DNA of 64,000 nucleotides. Source: Xiheimicrobium sp052034585 (GTDB lineage: Bacteria > Myxococcota > Myxococcia > Myxococcales > Myxococcaceae). Positions 27,239-35,902 of this stretch are shown here, piece after piece; the stretch's first letter is position 1; each line of letters starts with the position of its first letter. The position numbers were made by a program, and so were the translations under genes. The DNA is taken from contig JBPOIJ010000019.1 in NCBI GenBank assembly GCA_052034585.1, positions 54,858-118,857 on the forward strand. Direction: 5' to 3'. The notes beneath the pieces are model-generated. The model saw only the letters and a list, made by a program, of their open reading frames with translations. It did not search any database and was not told the DNA's origin.

Positions 27239-28045
27239 TCACCGACCCGGTGGCCAGTCGAAGCGGGGGCCCACGAAGCGCGTCCCGGCGGGGACGTGGA
27301 GCGAGAACTCCGTCGCGAGCACCTCGATCAGCTCGTCCGGGTCGTCGATGGTGCGAGTCCGAACCTCAGTTGGCGTGCGAATCGTCAGCTGCCGGTCGCG
27401 CAAGCCGATGCGCCCGGTCTCGTCGAGTGCGCGGGCCGCCATGAGGGTGTCTCGGAAGTGCGATCGGGGGTGCGCGCTCGTGTACCAATTGGCGACCTCC
27501 CGATCGATCAGCGGCATCGGCTCGAGGGTCGACTCCCAGACGTCGGTCCAGGCGTCGCCCTGGCGGAGTTGATGAAAGACGCGCTCACCTTCGCGGACGA
27601 GCCGGCGGGTGTCGTGTGGAGTCGGCTGCTCGGCCTGCGTGTCGAGGCGCAGTGAGCTGGTGGCCGACGCACCGCCGACCCCCACGTCGGCGAGGAGCGC
27701 CACCCCGTCGACCACGACTCGGACGAAGCAGTGCGTTCGTGGCGGCGTGAGCTCTCGGGGGTGGTTGAGCCGCACTCGAGCGCTGAGCAGCTCGCACTCG
27801 AACCCGAGCTCCCGGAGGAGGCGAGCGAAGAGCCCGTTGAGCTCGAAGCAATAGCCGCCGCGCCCGCCGACGATCTTCCGTTCGAGCGCCTCGTCGGAGA
27901 GCTCGATCGGCCGGCCGAGGAGCACGTCGAGGTTCTCGAAGGGAACGTTCCGAACATGCGCGAGGCAGAGCGCGTCGAGGGTGGCGCGCGTCGGAGCCGT
28001 GGGACCAGAGAAGCCGAGCCGCTGCAGGTATCGCTCGAGGTTCAT
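27239..28045 (-). CDS. Arylamine N-acetyltransferase
   Basis: NATs move the acetyl group of acetyl-CoA to arylamines or hydrazines through a cysteine thioester. The 268 residues fit the family, and the catalytic triad is present: Cys66 in RGGYCFELN, His105 in THCFVRV and Asp120 in LADVGVGG. The NVPFENLDVLLGRP block near the N-terminus is also typical. The natural substrate in bacteria is often unknown; the enzyme can detoxify aromatic amines or act in secondary metabolism. It stands alone, divergent from gatC, with about 70 bases between the two start codons. No Shine-Dalgarno precedes the ATG; a TAGCGT hexamer lies nine bases upstream. Confidence 0.95.
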   Translation of the reverse strand: MNLERYLQRLGFSGPTAPTRATLDALCLAHVRNVPFENLDVLLGRPIELSDEALERKIVGGRGGYCFELNGLFARLLRELGFECELLSARVRLNHPRELTPPRTHCFVRVVVDGVALLADVGVGGASATSSLRLDTQAEQPTPHDTRRLVREGERVFHQLRQGDAWTDVWESTLEPMPLIDREVANWYTSAHPRSHFRDTLMAARALDETGRIGLRDRQLTIRTPTEVRTRTIDDPDELIEVLATEFSLHVPAGTRFVGPRFDWPPGR

Positions 28046-28054
28046 CGGGCCGAC

Positions 28055-28060
28055 ACGCTA
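28055..28060 (-). promoter_or_regulatory. Possible -10 element of the N-acetyltransferase gene
   Basis: TAGCGT on the minus strand, nine bases before the ATG at 28045. Same spacing as at the divergent gatC start. Confidence 0.25.
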
Positions 28061-28101
28061 CCAGGAGACATCTGCGGCTGGAGGCGCGGAGAGCACGAGG
28101 C

Positions 28102-28107
28102 TACAAG
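28102..28107 (+). promoter_or_regulatory. Possible -10 element of gatCAB
   Basis: TACAAG, nine bases before the gatC ATG, which has no Shine-Dalgarno. A transcript from here would start at or near the start codon. Confidence 0.35.
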
Positions 28108-28116
28108 TCCGCCGCG

Positions 28117-28404
28117 ATGAAGCTCACCGATCAGCAAGTCCTGCACGTCGCGAAGCTGGCCAGGCTCGCGCTCAGCGCCGAAGAGCTCGCCACCTATCGC
28201 CAGCAGCTCTCCGCGATCCTCGAGGCGGTCGATCAGCTCTCGCTCGTCGACACCACGGGGGTTCCTCCGACGACGGCGGTCGGCACGGCGGCGCCTCACC
28301 AACGGGAGGACATGGTGGCCGGCGAGGTCGGCACGAAGGTCGCCCTCGCGAACGCTCCTCAGGTTCAAGGTGGGCACTTCGCGATCCCCAAGGTGATCGA
28401 ATGA
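28117..28404 (+). CDS. gatC: Asp-tRNA(Asn)/Glu-tRNA(Gln) amidotransferase subunit C
   Basis: GatC is the small 95-residue subunit that wraps around GatA and steadies the GatCAB complex, which converts Glu-tRNA(Gln) and Asp-tRNA(Asn) to Gln-tRNA and Asn-tRNA. The start MKLTDQQVLHVAKLARLALSAEE and the later REDMV motif are typical. It is the first gene of gatC-gatA-gatB; its stop overlaps the gatA start (ATGA). The presence of the set implies that this organism makes at least one amide aminoacyl-tRNA by the indirect route. Confidence 0.96.
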   Translation: MKLTDQQVLHVAKLARLALSAEELATYRQQLSAILEAVDQLSLVDTTGVPPTTAVGTAAPHQREDMVAGEVGTKVALANAPQVQGGHFAIPKVIE

Positions 28405-29846
28405 AGACGATCACCGAGCTTCAAGCGCAGCTCGCGCGCAAGGAACTCACCAGCAGCGCGCTGACGTCGAACTGCCTCGAAGCGGCAAGGGCGAGCAGCG
28501 TGGGCGCGTTCCTCCACCTCGATGAGCCTGGCGCGATGGCGGCGGCCAAGGCCTCGGACGATCGGCGCGCGCGCAACGCTCCGCTCGGCCCGCTCGACGG
28601 CGTTCCCGTCGCGCTCAAGGACAACATCCTCACCGAGGGCGTGGTCACCACCGCCGGCTCGAAGATCCTCGAGGGGTTTCGCCCTCCGTACGACGCCACC
28701 GTGACCGCCAGGCTCAAGGCGGCAGGCGCGGTCATTCTCGGCAAGACGAACCTCGACGCATTCGGCATGGGCAGCTCGACCGAGAACAGCGCCTTCCAGC
28801 GCACGAAGAACCCGCACGACGAGTCCCTGACGCCGGGTGGTTCGTCGGGAGGCTCGGCGGCCGCGGTCGCAGCCGGGCTCGTCTTCGGCGCGCTGGGGAC
28901 CGACACCGGCGGCTCGATTCGCCAGCCCGCCTCACTCTGCGGAGTCGTCGGTCTCAAGCCCACCTACGGCCGCGTCTCTCGATCCGGCGTGATTGCGTTC
29001 GCGAGCTCGCTCGACCAGGTCGGGCCGATCGCTCGCTCGGTCACCGATGCGGCGCTGATGCTGGAGGCGATCGAGGGCTTCGATGCCAGCGACTCCACCT
29101 CGAGTGACGCCAAGCCGACGCAGTGGCGTGCGGAGCTCGAGCGCGGGGTGAAGGGGCTGCGGGTCGGGCTCCCTCGCGAGTACTTCGTGGAGGGCATGGA
29201 CGCGGAGGTGGAGACCTCGATTCGTGCCTTGGCGAAGCAGCTCGAGGCGCTCGGGGCGACCATCGTCGAGCTCAGCCTCCCTCACACCCGCTTCGCGCTC
29301 GCGACCTACTACGTCATCGCCTGCAGCGAGGCGTCGTCGAACCTCGGCCGCTACGACGGCGTTCGGTACGGGCATCGAACCGAGAAGCCCGAATCGCTCC
29401 GCGCGCTGTACGAGCGATCTCGCGCCGAAGGCTTCGGAGCGGAGGTGAAGCGCCGAATCATGCTCGGCACCTTCGCGCTCTCGTCGGGCTACTACGACGC
29501 GTACTACCGGAAGGCGCAGCAGGTCCGAACGCTCATTCGGCGCGACTTCGAGCAGGCGTTCCAACGGGTCGACGTGATCCTCTCGGCGACCTCGCCGGTG
29601 CTCGCGTGGAAGCTCGGCGAGAAGGTGAACGACCCGCTCGCGATGTACCTGATGGACGTGCTGACGCTCCCGTGCAGCCTCGCCGGCCTCCCCGGGCTCT
29701 CGGTGCCGTGCGCGATCTCCAAGTCCGGCCTGCCGATCGGTGCTCAGCTCATCGGGCGCGCCTTCGACGAAGCGACGGTGCTGCGCGCGGGCCGTGCGAT
29801 CGAAGTGGAGACGAAGCTCGAGCTCACCCCGAAAGGAGCGACGTGA
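28401..29846 (+). CDS. gatA: Asp-tRNA(Asn)/Glu-tRNA(Gln) amidotransferase subunit A
   Basis: GatA is the glutaminase subunit of GatCAB and supplies ammonia to GatB. It belongs to the amidase signature family with a Ser-cisSer-Lys triad: Lys73 lies in PVALKDNI, and the two serines lie in the GGSSGGSAAAVA block and the downstream GTDTGGSIRQPA block. The 481 residues match the family. The ATG overlaps the gatC stop, and gatB begins on the last base of its stop, so the three are translationally coupled. Confidence 0.97.
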   Translation: MKTITELQAQLARKELTSSALTSNCLEAARASSVGAFLHLDEPGAMAAAKASDDRRARNAPLGPLDGVPVALKDNILTEGVVTTAGSKILEGFRPPYDATVTARLKAAGAVILGKTNLDAFGMGSSTENSAFQRTKNPHDESLTPGGSSGGSAAAVAAGLVFGALGTDTGGSIRQPASLCGVVGLKPTYGRVSRSGVIAFASSLDQVGPIARSVTDAALMLEAIEGFDASDSTSSDAKPTQWRAELERGVKGLRVGLPREYFVEGMDAEVETSIRALAKQLEALGATIVELSLPHTRFALATYYVIACSEASSNLGRYDGVRYGHRTEKPESLRALYERSRAEGFGAEVKRRIMLGTFALSSGYYDAYYRKAQQVRTLIRRDFEQAFQRVDVILSATSPVLAWKLGEKVNDPLAMYLMDVLTLPCSLAGLPGLSVPCAISKSGLPIGAQLIGRAFDEATVLRAGRAIEVETKLELTPKGAT

Positions 29847-31282
29847 TGCCGCGCTCCGAGTTTCAGGTGGTGATCGGTCTCGAGGTGCACGCGCAGTTGC
29901 TCACCACGAGCAAGCTCTTCTCGGGCGCATCGACGTCGTTCGGCGGCGACCCCAACGCGCACACCTCGATCGTCTGCCTCGGCCTGCCTGGCGTGCTTCC
30001 CGTGCTGAACCGTCACGCCGTCGAGCTCGCGATCCGCACAGGCCTCGCCCTCGAATGCAGGGTCCAGGAACGCAGCGAGTGGTCGCGAAAGCACTACTTC
30101 TATCCAGACCTCCCCAAGGGCTACCAAATCACCCAGTACGAGTTTCCGATCTGCCTCGGCGGGCGGGTCGTCTTCGAGGGCCCCGAGGGCGAGAAGTCGG
30201 TGCGGCTCACCCGCATTCACATGGAAGAGGACGCGGGCAAGCTCATTCACGAAGGCGCCAGGTCGCTCGTCGATCTCAACCGCGCCGGCACGCCGCTGCT
30301 CGAGATCGTGAGCGAGCCCGAGCTGCGCAGCGCGGACGAAGCCGTCGAGTACCTCAAGGCGCTGCGCGACGTGTTGGTCTGGCTCGGGGTGAACGACGGG
30401 AACCTGGAAGAGGGCTCGTTTCGCTGCGACGCCAACGTCTCGGTGATGCCAGTGGGTTCGACGGTCTTCGGCACCCGCTGTGAGCTCAAGAACCTCAACT
30501 CGTTCCGGTTCATCAAGCAGGCGATCGAGATCGAAGCGAACCGGCAGGTCGAGCTCCTCGAGGCGGGGAAGAAGGTCGAGCAGGAAACCCGGCTGTTCGA
30601 TCCGCAGCGCGGCGAGACCCGTTCGATGCGCTCGAAGGAAGACGCGCACGACTATCGCTATTTCCCGGAGCCCGACCTCCCACCGCTGGTGCTCGCAGCC
30701 GACCAGATCGACGCGCAGCGACGGGCGCTCCCCGAGCTGCCCCGAGCCCGCCGACGGCGCTACGTGGAGACCCTCGGCCTGCCGGCCTACGACGCAGGCG
30801 TGCTCACCGCCGATCGCGCGATGAGCGACTTCTTCGAGCGCTGCCTCGCCGAGGTGAACGACCCGAAGCAAGTCTCGAACTGGTTCATGGGCGAGCTGTC
30901 GCGGCTGCTCAACGAGACGAAGACCTCGGTCGCGGCGCTCAGGTTCACGCCCGCGCAGTTCGGCGCCGTGCTCACGGCGGTGAAGTCGGGCGTCGTCTCC
31001 GGGCCGGGCGCGAAGGAGCTGTTCGCCGAGCTCTTCGCCACCGGAATGGACCCGGCCCAGATCATTCGGGAGAAGGGGCTCGCGCAGGTGAACGACGACG
31101 GCCCGCTCCTCGAGGCGATCGCCCAGGCGATGGCGGAGGCGCCGAAGAACGTCGAGAGCTACCGCAGCGGCAACACGAAGATCGTCGGCTACTTCGTCGG
31201 CCAGGTGATGAAGAAGCTCGGCGGCAAGGGCAACCCCAAGCGCATCAACGAGCTGTTGGTGGAACAGCTCGGAAAGAGCTGA
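29846..31282 (+). CDS. gatB: Asp-tRNA(Asn)/Glu-tRNA(Gln) amidotransferase subunit B
   Basis: GatB phosphorylates the misacylated Glu or Asp on the tRNA with ATP and then amidates it. The 478-residue protein has the expected N-terminal catalytic part (VVIGLEVHAQL, KHYFYPDLPKGYQITQ, EEDAGK, DLNRAGTPLLEIVSEPE) and a C-terminal YqeY-like helical tail domain that binds the tRNA elbow (about 330-478). The ribosome site GAAAGGAG is eight bases upstream. Nothing unusual is visible. Confidence 0.97.
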   Translation: MPRSEFQVVIGLEVHAQLLTTSKLFSGASTSFGGDPNAHTSIVCLGLPGVLPVLNRHAVELAIRTGLALECRVQERSEWSRKHYFYPDLPKGYQITQYEFPICLGGRVVFEGPEGEKSVRLTRIHMEEDAGKLIHEGARSLVDLNRAGTPLLEIVSEPELRSADEAVEYLKALRDVLVWLGVNDGNLEEGSFRCDANVSVMPVGSTVFGTRCELKNLNSFRFIKQAIEIEANRQVELLEAGKKVEQETRLFDPQRGETRSMRSKEDAHDYRYFPEPDLPPLVLAADQIDAQRRALPELPRARRRRYVETLGLPAYDAGVLTADRAMSDFFERCLAEVNDPKQVSNWFMGELSRLLNETKTSVAALRFTPAQFGAVLTAVKSGVVSGPGAKELFAELFATGMDPAQIIREKGLAQVNDDGPLLEAIAQAMAEAPKNVESYRSGNTKIVGYFVGQVMKKLGGKGNPKRINELLVEQLGKS

Positions 31283-31285
31283 AAC

Positions 31286-32107
31286 GTGCTGAGCGAGTGG
31301 TGGCAGGCAACGTCGGCGGAGCGGCGCTCGGGGCGCACCATCGATCAAGCGATCGCGATGGGCCGACGGGCCGATCGGCTCGGGCTGGCCTTCTTCGGAG
31401 GCTACTCGGCGGCGCTGCGTGCGCTCGATCCGTCACTTGGACCCGACGAGCTCGCGGCGTTGTGTGCGACCGAAGCCGGTGGTGGTCATCCGCGCGCGAT
31501 CGCGACCACCTTGCGTGACGGCGCCCTCGAAGGGACCAAGCAGTTCGTCACCGGCGGTTCGCTCGCCACCCGGTTGTTGGTGGTGGCGAAGACGGGCGAG
31601 CTCGACGGGCGGCCGCAGCTCGTCGTCGCGCGTGTCGAAGCGAGCGCGCCGAACCTCGTCATCGAGCCGTTGCCAATGCTCCCCTTCGTTCCCGAAGTGC
31701 CTCACGCCTCGGTGCGCTTCGAGAAGACGCCGGTCGTGTCCGTTCTGGCGGGCGACGGCTACGAGCGGGCGCTCAAGCCGTTTCGCACCATCGAGGATCT
31801 GCACGTCTTCGCCGCAGTGGTGAGCTGCGTGCTCGCGAACGGCACCCGGTTGCCGCACCCGACGATCGAGCGCTTCCTCGCGGTGCAAGCAGCGCTTCGG
31901 ACCTTGGCCAGCGAGTCGCCGAGCAACCCCGAAGTGCATCTCGCGCTCGCCGGTGCGCTCCAGCTCGCGATGGAGCTCGTCGACCAGCTCGATCTCTCGC
32001 TCTTCGACGCCGACTTCCGCGAGCGCTTCGTGAGAGATCGGCCGCTGCTCTCGGTCGCTCAGCGGGTTCGAGAACAGCGTCGCGTGAAGGCCTGGGAGCG
32101 CGCCTGA
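31286..32107 (+). CDS. Short acyl-CoA-dehydrogenase-like protein
   Basis: The 273-residue product resembles the middle part of acyl-CoA dehydrogenases: TTLRDGALEGTKQFVTGGSLATRLLVVAKT corresponds to the beta domain that holds the flavin, followed by a short helical C-terminal part. It is about 100 residues shorter than true family members and lacks both the usual N-terminal helices and the C-terminal catalytic Glu motif. It may have lost activity or act on an unusual substrate. The GTG start is four bases after gatB, so it is probably co-transcribed, without an obvious functional link. Confidence 0.7.
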   Translation: MLSEWWQATSAERRSGRTIDQAIAMGRRADRLGLAFFGGYSAALRALDPSLGPDELAALCATEAGGGHPRAIATTLRDGALEGTKQFVTGGSLATRLLVVAKTGELDGRPQLVVARVEASAPNLVIEPLPMLPFVPEVPHASVRFEKTPVVSVLAGDGYERALKPFRTIEDLHVFAAVVSCVLANGTRLPHPTIERFLAVQAALRTLASESPSNPEVHLALAGALQLAMELVDQLDLSLFDADFRERFVRDRPLLSVAQRVREQRRVKAWERA

Positions 32108-32110
32108 CGG

Positions 32111-32473
32111 TCAGTCCCACCCGCTGCGGCGGTTCTGCTTCTTCATCGACGTCGCCCGCTTGTTCTCGAGCCGTCGCCGCTTCGCGCCCTTGCTCGGCTT
32201 GGTGGCGATTCGCGGCGCGTCGACGTGGGCCTTCTTCACCAGCACCGCGCGGAGGCGCTCGAGCGCGGCGCCACGGTTCTGAAGCTGGCTGCGTCGCTCG
32301 GTGGCGGTGATGGTGAGGCCCGTCGGGCGATGCACGAGCCGCACGCCGGTCTCGGTCTTGTTGCGGTGCTGACCGCCCGGCCCCGAGGCGATGAAGAACG
32401 ACTCGTCGCACTCCGAGAGGAGCGCCTCGTCGGAGAGGTTGGCAGCGCGGGCGTAGTCCTGAGGAGTCGGCAT
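32111..32473 (-). CDS. Release-factor-like GGQ protein (ribosome rescue, ArfB/MTRFR type)
   Basis: The 120-residue protein is a stand-alone RF-1 catalytic domain. Its GPGGQHRNKTETGVRL motif carries the Gly-Gly-Gln that hydrolyses peptidyl-tRNA in the ribosome. The codon-recognition domains of full release factors are absent and the C-terminus is a basic tail (KGAKRRRLENKR...KKQNRR) which in this family enters the empty mRNA channel of stalled ribosomes. It would free ribosomes stuck on mRNAs without a stop codon. It converges with the previous gene with three bases between the stop codons. I cannot separate the ArfB and MTRFR-like subtypes with certainty. Confidence 0.88.
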   Translation of the reverse strand: MPTPQDYARAANLSDEALLSECDESFFIASGPGGQHRNKTETGVRLVHRPTGLTITATERRSQLQNRGAALERLRAVLVKKAHVDAPRIATKPSKGAKRRRLENKRATSMKKQNRRSGWD

Positions 32474-32495
32474 GTCGCTCTGTCGTTGGGGGAGA

Positions 32496-33890
32496 TCAGG
32501 TCTGACGCCCGTTGGGGGTCGCGTCTCCGAGGAGCTTCTCGACCTGACTCGGAATGAAGCGCTCCGAGGTGCCGGCAGCGAACGCGGCCGCGGCGAGCAG
32601 CGAGGCGTTGTCGAGCGTTCGCGCGAGGAGCAAGACGGCTGCGAAGCCCGAGCCTGCGCCGAGCACCATGCGGGCCGCTTGCATCGTGTTCTCCAACACC
32701 GCCTGCGGCCGCTTGCCTGCGTTCGATCCCAGTGAGGAGACCAGGCCCGAGCAGATGGCGCCCATGCCGCCGAGGAAGGGCGCGGCGTGGAGGATGTTCG
32801 CCAGGATGTCTTTCGTCTTCTCGCCCCCGAGCGCCTCGGCCAGCGTCGTGACCAGAAACGTCTCCGAGATCAGCAGCATCAGCACGAGCGCGAGCGAGGC
32901 CGACGTCAGCCGCTCGCGGATGAGCTGCGCGCGATCGAAGAAGGCGTCGTGGTAGCCGTCGAGCAGCTCCGAGACCGCGACGATCGCCTCGACTGGTGGC
33001 AGCGAGTCGTGCTGCGGCGAGGTCGCCTTCCCTGCCATCGGAGCTCCCGGCTTGGCCTCGGGACCCGGTGCTGCCGTCGGGTTGGGCTTCGCGCTCGGAG
33101 CGGCCGGACTCGAGGCGGGCTTGGCCGGGTCAGCGCCTGGGTCCTCGACAGCGCTCGCCATCGCCAGCTTCACCTTCGCGTGCATGCGCCATTGGGCGAG
33201 CTTCTGGTTGGCCTCTGCCTCGATGATCGCCCACTGCACCCGGAGCTGGTCCTTCGGCATCACCGTCAGCTGTCGCCGCTTCGCCCGCTTGAGAATGCTC
33301 CAGGCCGTCGTGGTGTCCTTCACGGCGAGCGCCTCGACGCTCCGGAGCTCTCGTCTCAGCTCGTCGACGATCGGCCGGGCGCCCGCTCGTTTGTTCGCGC
33401 TCTCGATCGACCGCTGGTCGGCCCAGGCATTCGACAGGTTGCGCATGAGCTGCTCGTACGACGCCTTCAGCCCACCGAGCTCGAGGAGCTTCCGCTCGAG
33501 CAAGCCGAGCCGACGGGGGAGATAGCTCGTCTCCTTCACCTGCGAGCGGAGGGTGACTCGATCGGCCAGCGACGGCACGAGGGGAATCGCGTCGTCCGGC
33601 AGCTTGAACTCGACGGGGCCGTGCAGGCCGGCCAGCTCGTCTTGCGCGGCGCCGACCACCGAGAACGCCCAGTAGATCGTCTCGGAGTGAGAGGCGTCGA
33701 CGATGCCCAGCGACTCGACGGGCACGCTCAGGGCTTCGTCGACGATTCGCCGCGCCGCCTCTTCGAGCTTCTCGTTTGGTCCGCGGGTCCCGTGAGGCAA
33801 GTTCCACCCGCCACGAGGCGCTGCCTGAAGCGCGACGAGCGACTCGACCGTTCCCTCACGCCACACGAAGCAGACGATTCGCTGGTCCAT
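32496..33890 (-). CDS. Nudix-like domain fused to a coiled coil and a C-terminal membrane module
   Basis: The 464-residue protein opens with a Nudix-like domain (about 1-130): LVALQAAPRGGWNLPHGT followed by a Nudix-box-like helix at 33-55, in which the RE and EE metal ligands of GX5EX7REUXEEXGU are replaced (RI, EA). It probably binds but does not hydrolyse a nucleotide-type ligand. A helical region (about 130-260), a Pro/Ala-rich linker and three to four hydrophobic helices (about 335-450) follow, ending in a GTSERFIP motif like that in several predicted multi-helix effector or channel proteins. The cytoplasmic sensor plus membrane part resembles a ligand-gated pore in layout. Function unknown. 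TACACT lies seven bases before the ATG. Confidence 0.8.
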   Translation of the reverse strand: MDQRIVCFVWREGTVESLVALQAAPRGGWNLPHGTRGPNEKLEEAARRIVDEALSVPVESLGIVDASHSETIYWAFSVVGAAQDELAGLHGPVEFKLPDDAIPLVPSLADRVTLRSQVKETSYLPRRLGLLERKLLELGGLKASYEQLMRNLSNAWADQRSIESANKRAGARPIVDELRRELRSVEALAVKDTTTAWSILKRAKRRQLTVMPKDQLRVQWAIIEAEANQKLAQWRMHAKVKLAMASAVEDPGADPAKPASSPAAPSAKPNPTAAPGPEAKPGAPMAGKATSPQHDSLPPVEAIVAVSELLDGYHDAFFDRAQLIRERLTSASLALVLMLLISETFLVTTLAEALGGEKTKDILANILHAAPFLGGMGAICSGLVSSLGSNAGKRPQAVLENTMQAARMVLGAGSGFAAVLLLARTLDNASLLAAAAFAAGTSERFIPSQVEKLLGDATPNGRQT

Positions 33891-33897
33891 CCGCCGG

Positions 33898-33903
33898 AGT
33901 GTA
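33898..33903 (-). promoter_or_regulatory. Possible -10 element of the Nudix-like membrane protein gene
   Basis: TACACT on the minus strand, seven bases before the ATG at 33890; four of six bases match TATAAT and no Shine-Dalgarno is present. Confidence 0.35.
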
Positions 33904-33908
33904 CCGAC

Positions 33909-35873
33909 TCACCGCAGCGGTTCGATGACGATCAGCTCGGAATCGTCGGGCGCCGTCTCGGAGCGACCTCGACCGAAGGGAAAGTTGTTGTCGTTGACGA
34001 TCGCCACCCTCCCGTTCGGGAGCACGGCGACGCCCTCGATCGTCCAGAACGGGAAGCTGAAGGTGCCTCCGTCGGGCAGCTCGAGGTCGAGGAGGTCGGC
34101 CGCGGGCGCCTTCGCCACCTCGTCACCTGCCCTCGCGGGAAGCGTGAAGCGCACCAGCCGCTTGAACCCGTCGAGGCGCCGCTCGGTGTCGTCGCGTTCG
34201 ACCGCATACCCGGAGCGGGCGTCGATCATCGTCAGATCTCCGACGGCGCTGGCTCGTTCGTCGAGCGGGTAGCGGAAGGCGAGGCTCCACTGCTTCGTCG
34301 CGAGCTCGAACCGGAAGCCCAGACAGCTCCGCTCTCCCGGAAGCGGCTTCTCGAGCATCGCGATCAGCGCCGCTCCATCCGAGGTGAGCGCGAGGTCCTC
34401 GAAGCCGCCGCTCCGCGCGAGGGTGGGCCGTGCGATCGACTCCTTCCACGGCAAGCCGGCGCGGCGCTCGTCGGGCGCGTTCACCGTGTCGGTGGTTCCG
34501 AACAAGGCGACGGTCTGCAGCCACGGGGCTTCGCGATGCGCCAGCTCGAGCGACCGCCAGTCGAAGGACTGGAGCGTCACGCGCGCGCCGGCGTCGGCCT
34601 CGAGGACACGTCGCACCAGCAGCCTGGTGAGCCACGCCGCGTCGTCGTGTGGGAGCCCGGTGCCATGCACCTTGGTCTCGACGTTGAGCCGACCTGGGAG
34701 CCGGAGCGCCTCGGCGAGCGTCATCGGCCGATGAAGGGCGCTTCGCCGCTGTCGTGGATACTCGGGGAGCAGCCCGTCGCAGCGGACCCGCGTCAGCTCG
34801 TTCAGCCGGGTCGCGGGAATGAGGAGCCCTCCATCTCCGACGGTTGGACACTTCGGCGATGCCAGTCGAGCGTCGTGCCAGACGAGCGCCTCGTCATCGG
34901 CGGTGCCGGTGAGATCGAGCTCGAGCACGGTCGCGCCAGCGTCGAGCCCCGCGAGGAACGCGCCGAGGGTGTTCTCCGGTGCCAACCCTCGCGCGCCGCG
35001 ATGCCCCTGCACGTCTCTCCCGGCGTCGAGGGCGACCTGCGCCAGATCGGGGCGATCGGTGATCAGGCCGTCGACGCCGAAGCCGAGCAGCTCCTCCATG
35101 CGTGCCGGCTCGTTCACCGTCCACGGGACGACCCGAAACCCGGCGACGTGAAGCGCCTCGACCTGCGCCTTCGAGAGGAGCCAGCGGTGATCGGGCGACG
35201 CGATCGGCGCTCGGGCTCCATGCGTCTGTGCCTGCGCCCGGAGCGCTTCGAGCGAACGCAGGAGCAGGTTCGAACGCAGCTGCGGGTGATCAGGCCCGAT
35301 CACCACGCCGCCATCCACCACCAGGGAAATGGGAGCCTCGAGCACGGCTCCGTTGGCGTCGAGGTGCACCAGGAACGGGCCGTGCTCGTCCCCGAGCCAG
35401 AAGGTGCCGTCGGGTGCCCGCACCATCGACTCTGGATCGAGATCGGCGCCGGTCAAGCGCCGCTCGGCGCTGAACCCGTTGCGCAGCGGCCAGTCGAGCC
35501 GTCGCCCCGGATCGGCGAGGACGAACAGCGGCTCGGCGCGGAGCTGGCCTCCCGAGGCGTGAAGTCGACGCGCGACCAACTCGAAGTCAGCCGAGTTCTC
35601 GGGCACTCCGTAGCCGTTGTCGGCGACCGTCAAGAAGACGCCTCCGTCGTCGTACTGGAGCGACGAGAAGCCCTGCACCGGCTGGGAAGGGAAGGGCGCG
35701 GAGGGAACGCCGACGAGCCTCGCGCCACTCGGAGGCCCTTCGCCGAAGGTGGCTGCCGGCAAGACACTCCGCTCGACGAGCCGGGCCCGCTGAGCGGTGC
35801 GAGGAAAGGCGTCGAGCTTCGGAGCGCACGCGACTGCACCGAGGACCAAGCCCAGGCCGATGATGGCACGCAC
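33909..35873 (-). CDS. Lipoprotein with a phytase-like propeller split by a permuted glycerophosphodiesterase domain
   Basis: The 654-residue lipoprotein (lipobox ending at Cys16) starts with an esterase-like-activity-of-phytase domain (about 45-200: GFSSLQYDDGG, DLDPESMVRAPDGTFWLGDEHGPF). Then come glycerophosphodiester phosphodiesterase (GDPD) motifs in unusual order: first the C-terminal ones, WTVN near 251 and GVDGLITDRPD, and only then the N-terminal ones, HRGARGLAPENT from 291, LELDL, VWHD, NVETK and LQSFDW. The propeller resumes near 488 (GGFEDLALTSDG...TIEGVAVLPNG...NDNNFPFGRGR). All GDPD metal and catalytic residues are present, so it may cleave glycerophosphodiesters outside the cell. 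The GTG at 35873 is chosen for the signal peptide. It follows a Cys-rich lipoprotein gene by 29 bases. Confidence 0.85.
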   Translation of the reverse strand: MRAIIGLGLVLGAVACAPKLDAFPRTAQRARLVERSVLPAATFGEGPPSGARLVGVPSAPFPSQPVQGFSSLQYDDGGVFLTVADNGYGVPENSADFELVARRLHASGGQLRAEPLFVLADPGRRLDWPLRNGFSAERRLTGADLDPESMVRAPDGTFWLGDEHGPFLVHLDANGAVLEAPISLVVDGGVVIGPDHPQLRSNLLLRSLEALRAQAQTHGARAPIASPDHRWLLSKAQVEALHVAGFRVVPWTVNEPARMEELLGFGVDGLITDRPDLAQVALDAGRDVQGHRGARGLAPENTLGAFLAGLDAGATVLELDLTGTADDEALVWHDARLASPKCPTVGDGGLLIPATRLNELTRVRCDGLLPEYPRQRRSALHRPMTLAEALRLPGRLNVETKVHGTGLPHDDAAWLTRLLVRRVLEADAGARVTLQSFDWRSLELAHREAPWLQTVALFGTTDTVNAPDERRAGLPWKESIARPTLARSGGFEDLALTSDGAALIAMLEKPLPGERSCLGFRFELATKQWSLAFRYPLDERASAVGDLTMIDARSGYAVERDDTERRLDGFKRLVRFTLPARAGDEVAKAPAADLLDLELPDGGTFSFPFWTIEGVAVLPNGRVAIVNDNNFPFGRGRSETAPDDSELIVIEPLR

Positions 35874-35902
35874 ACACCGAAGCCCTCGTCCGGGCGCGAG
35901 GC

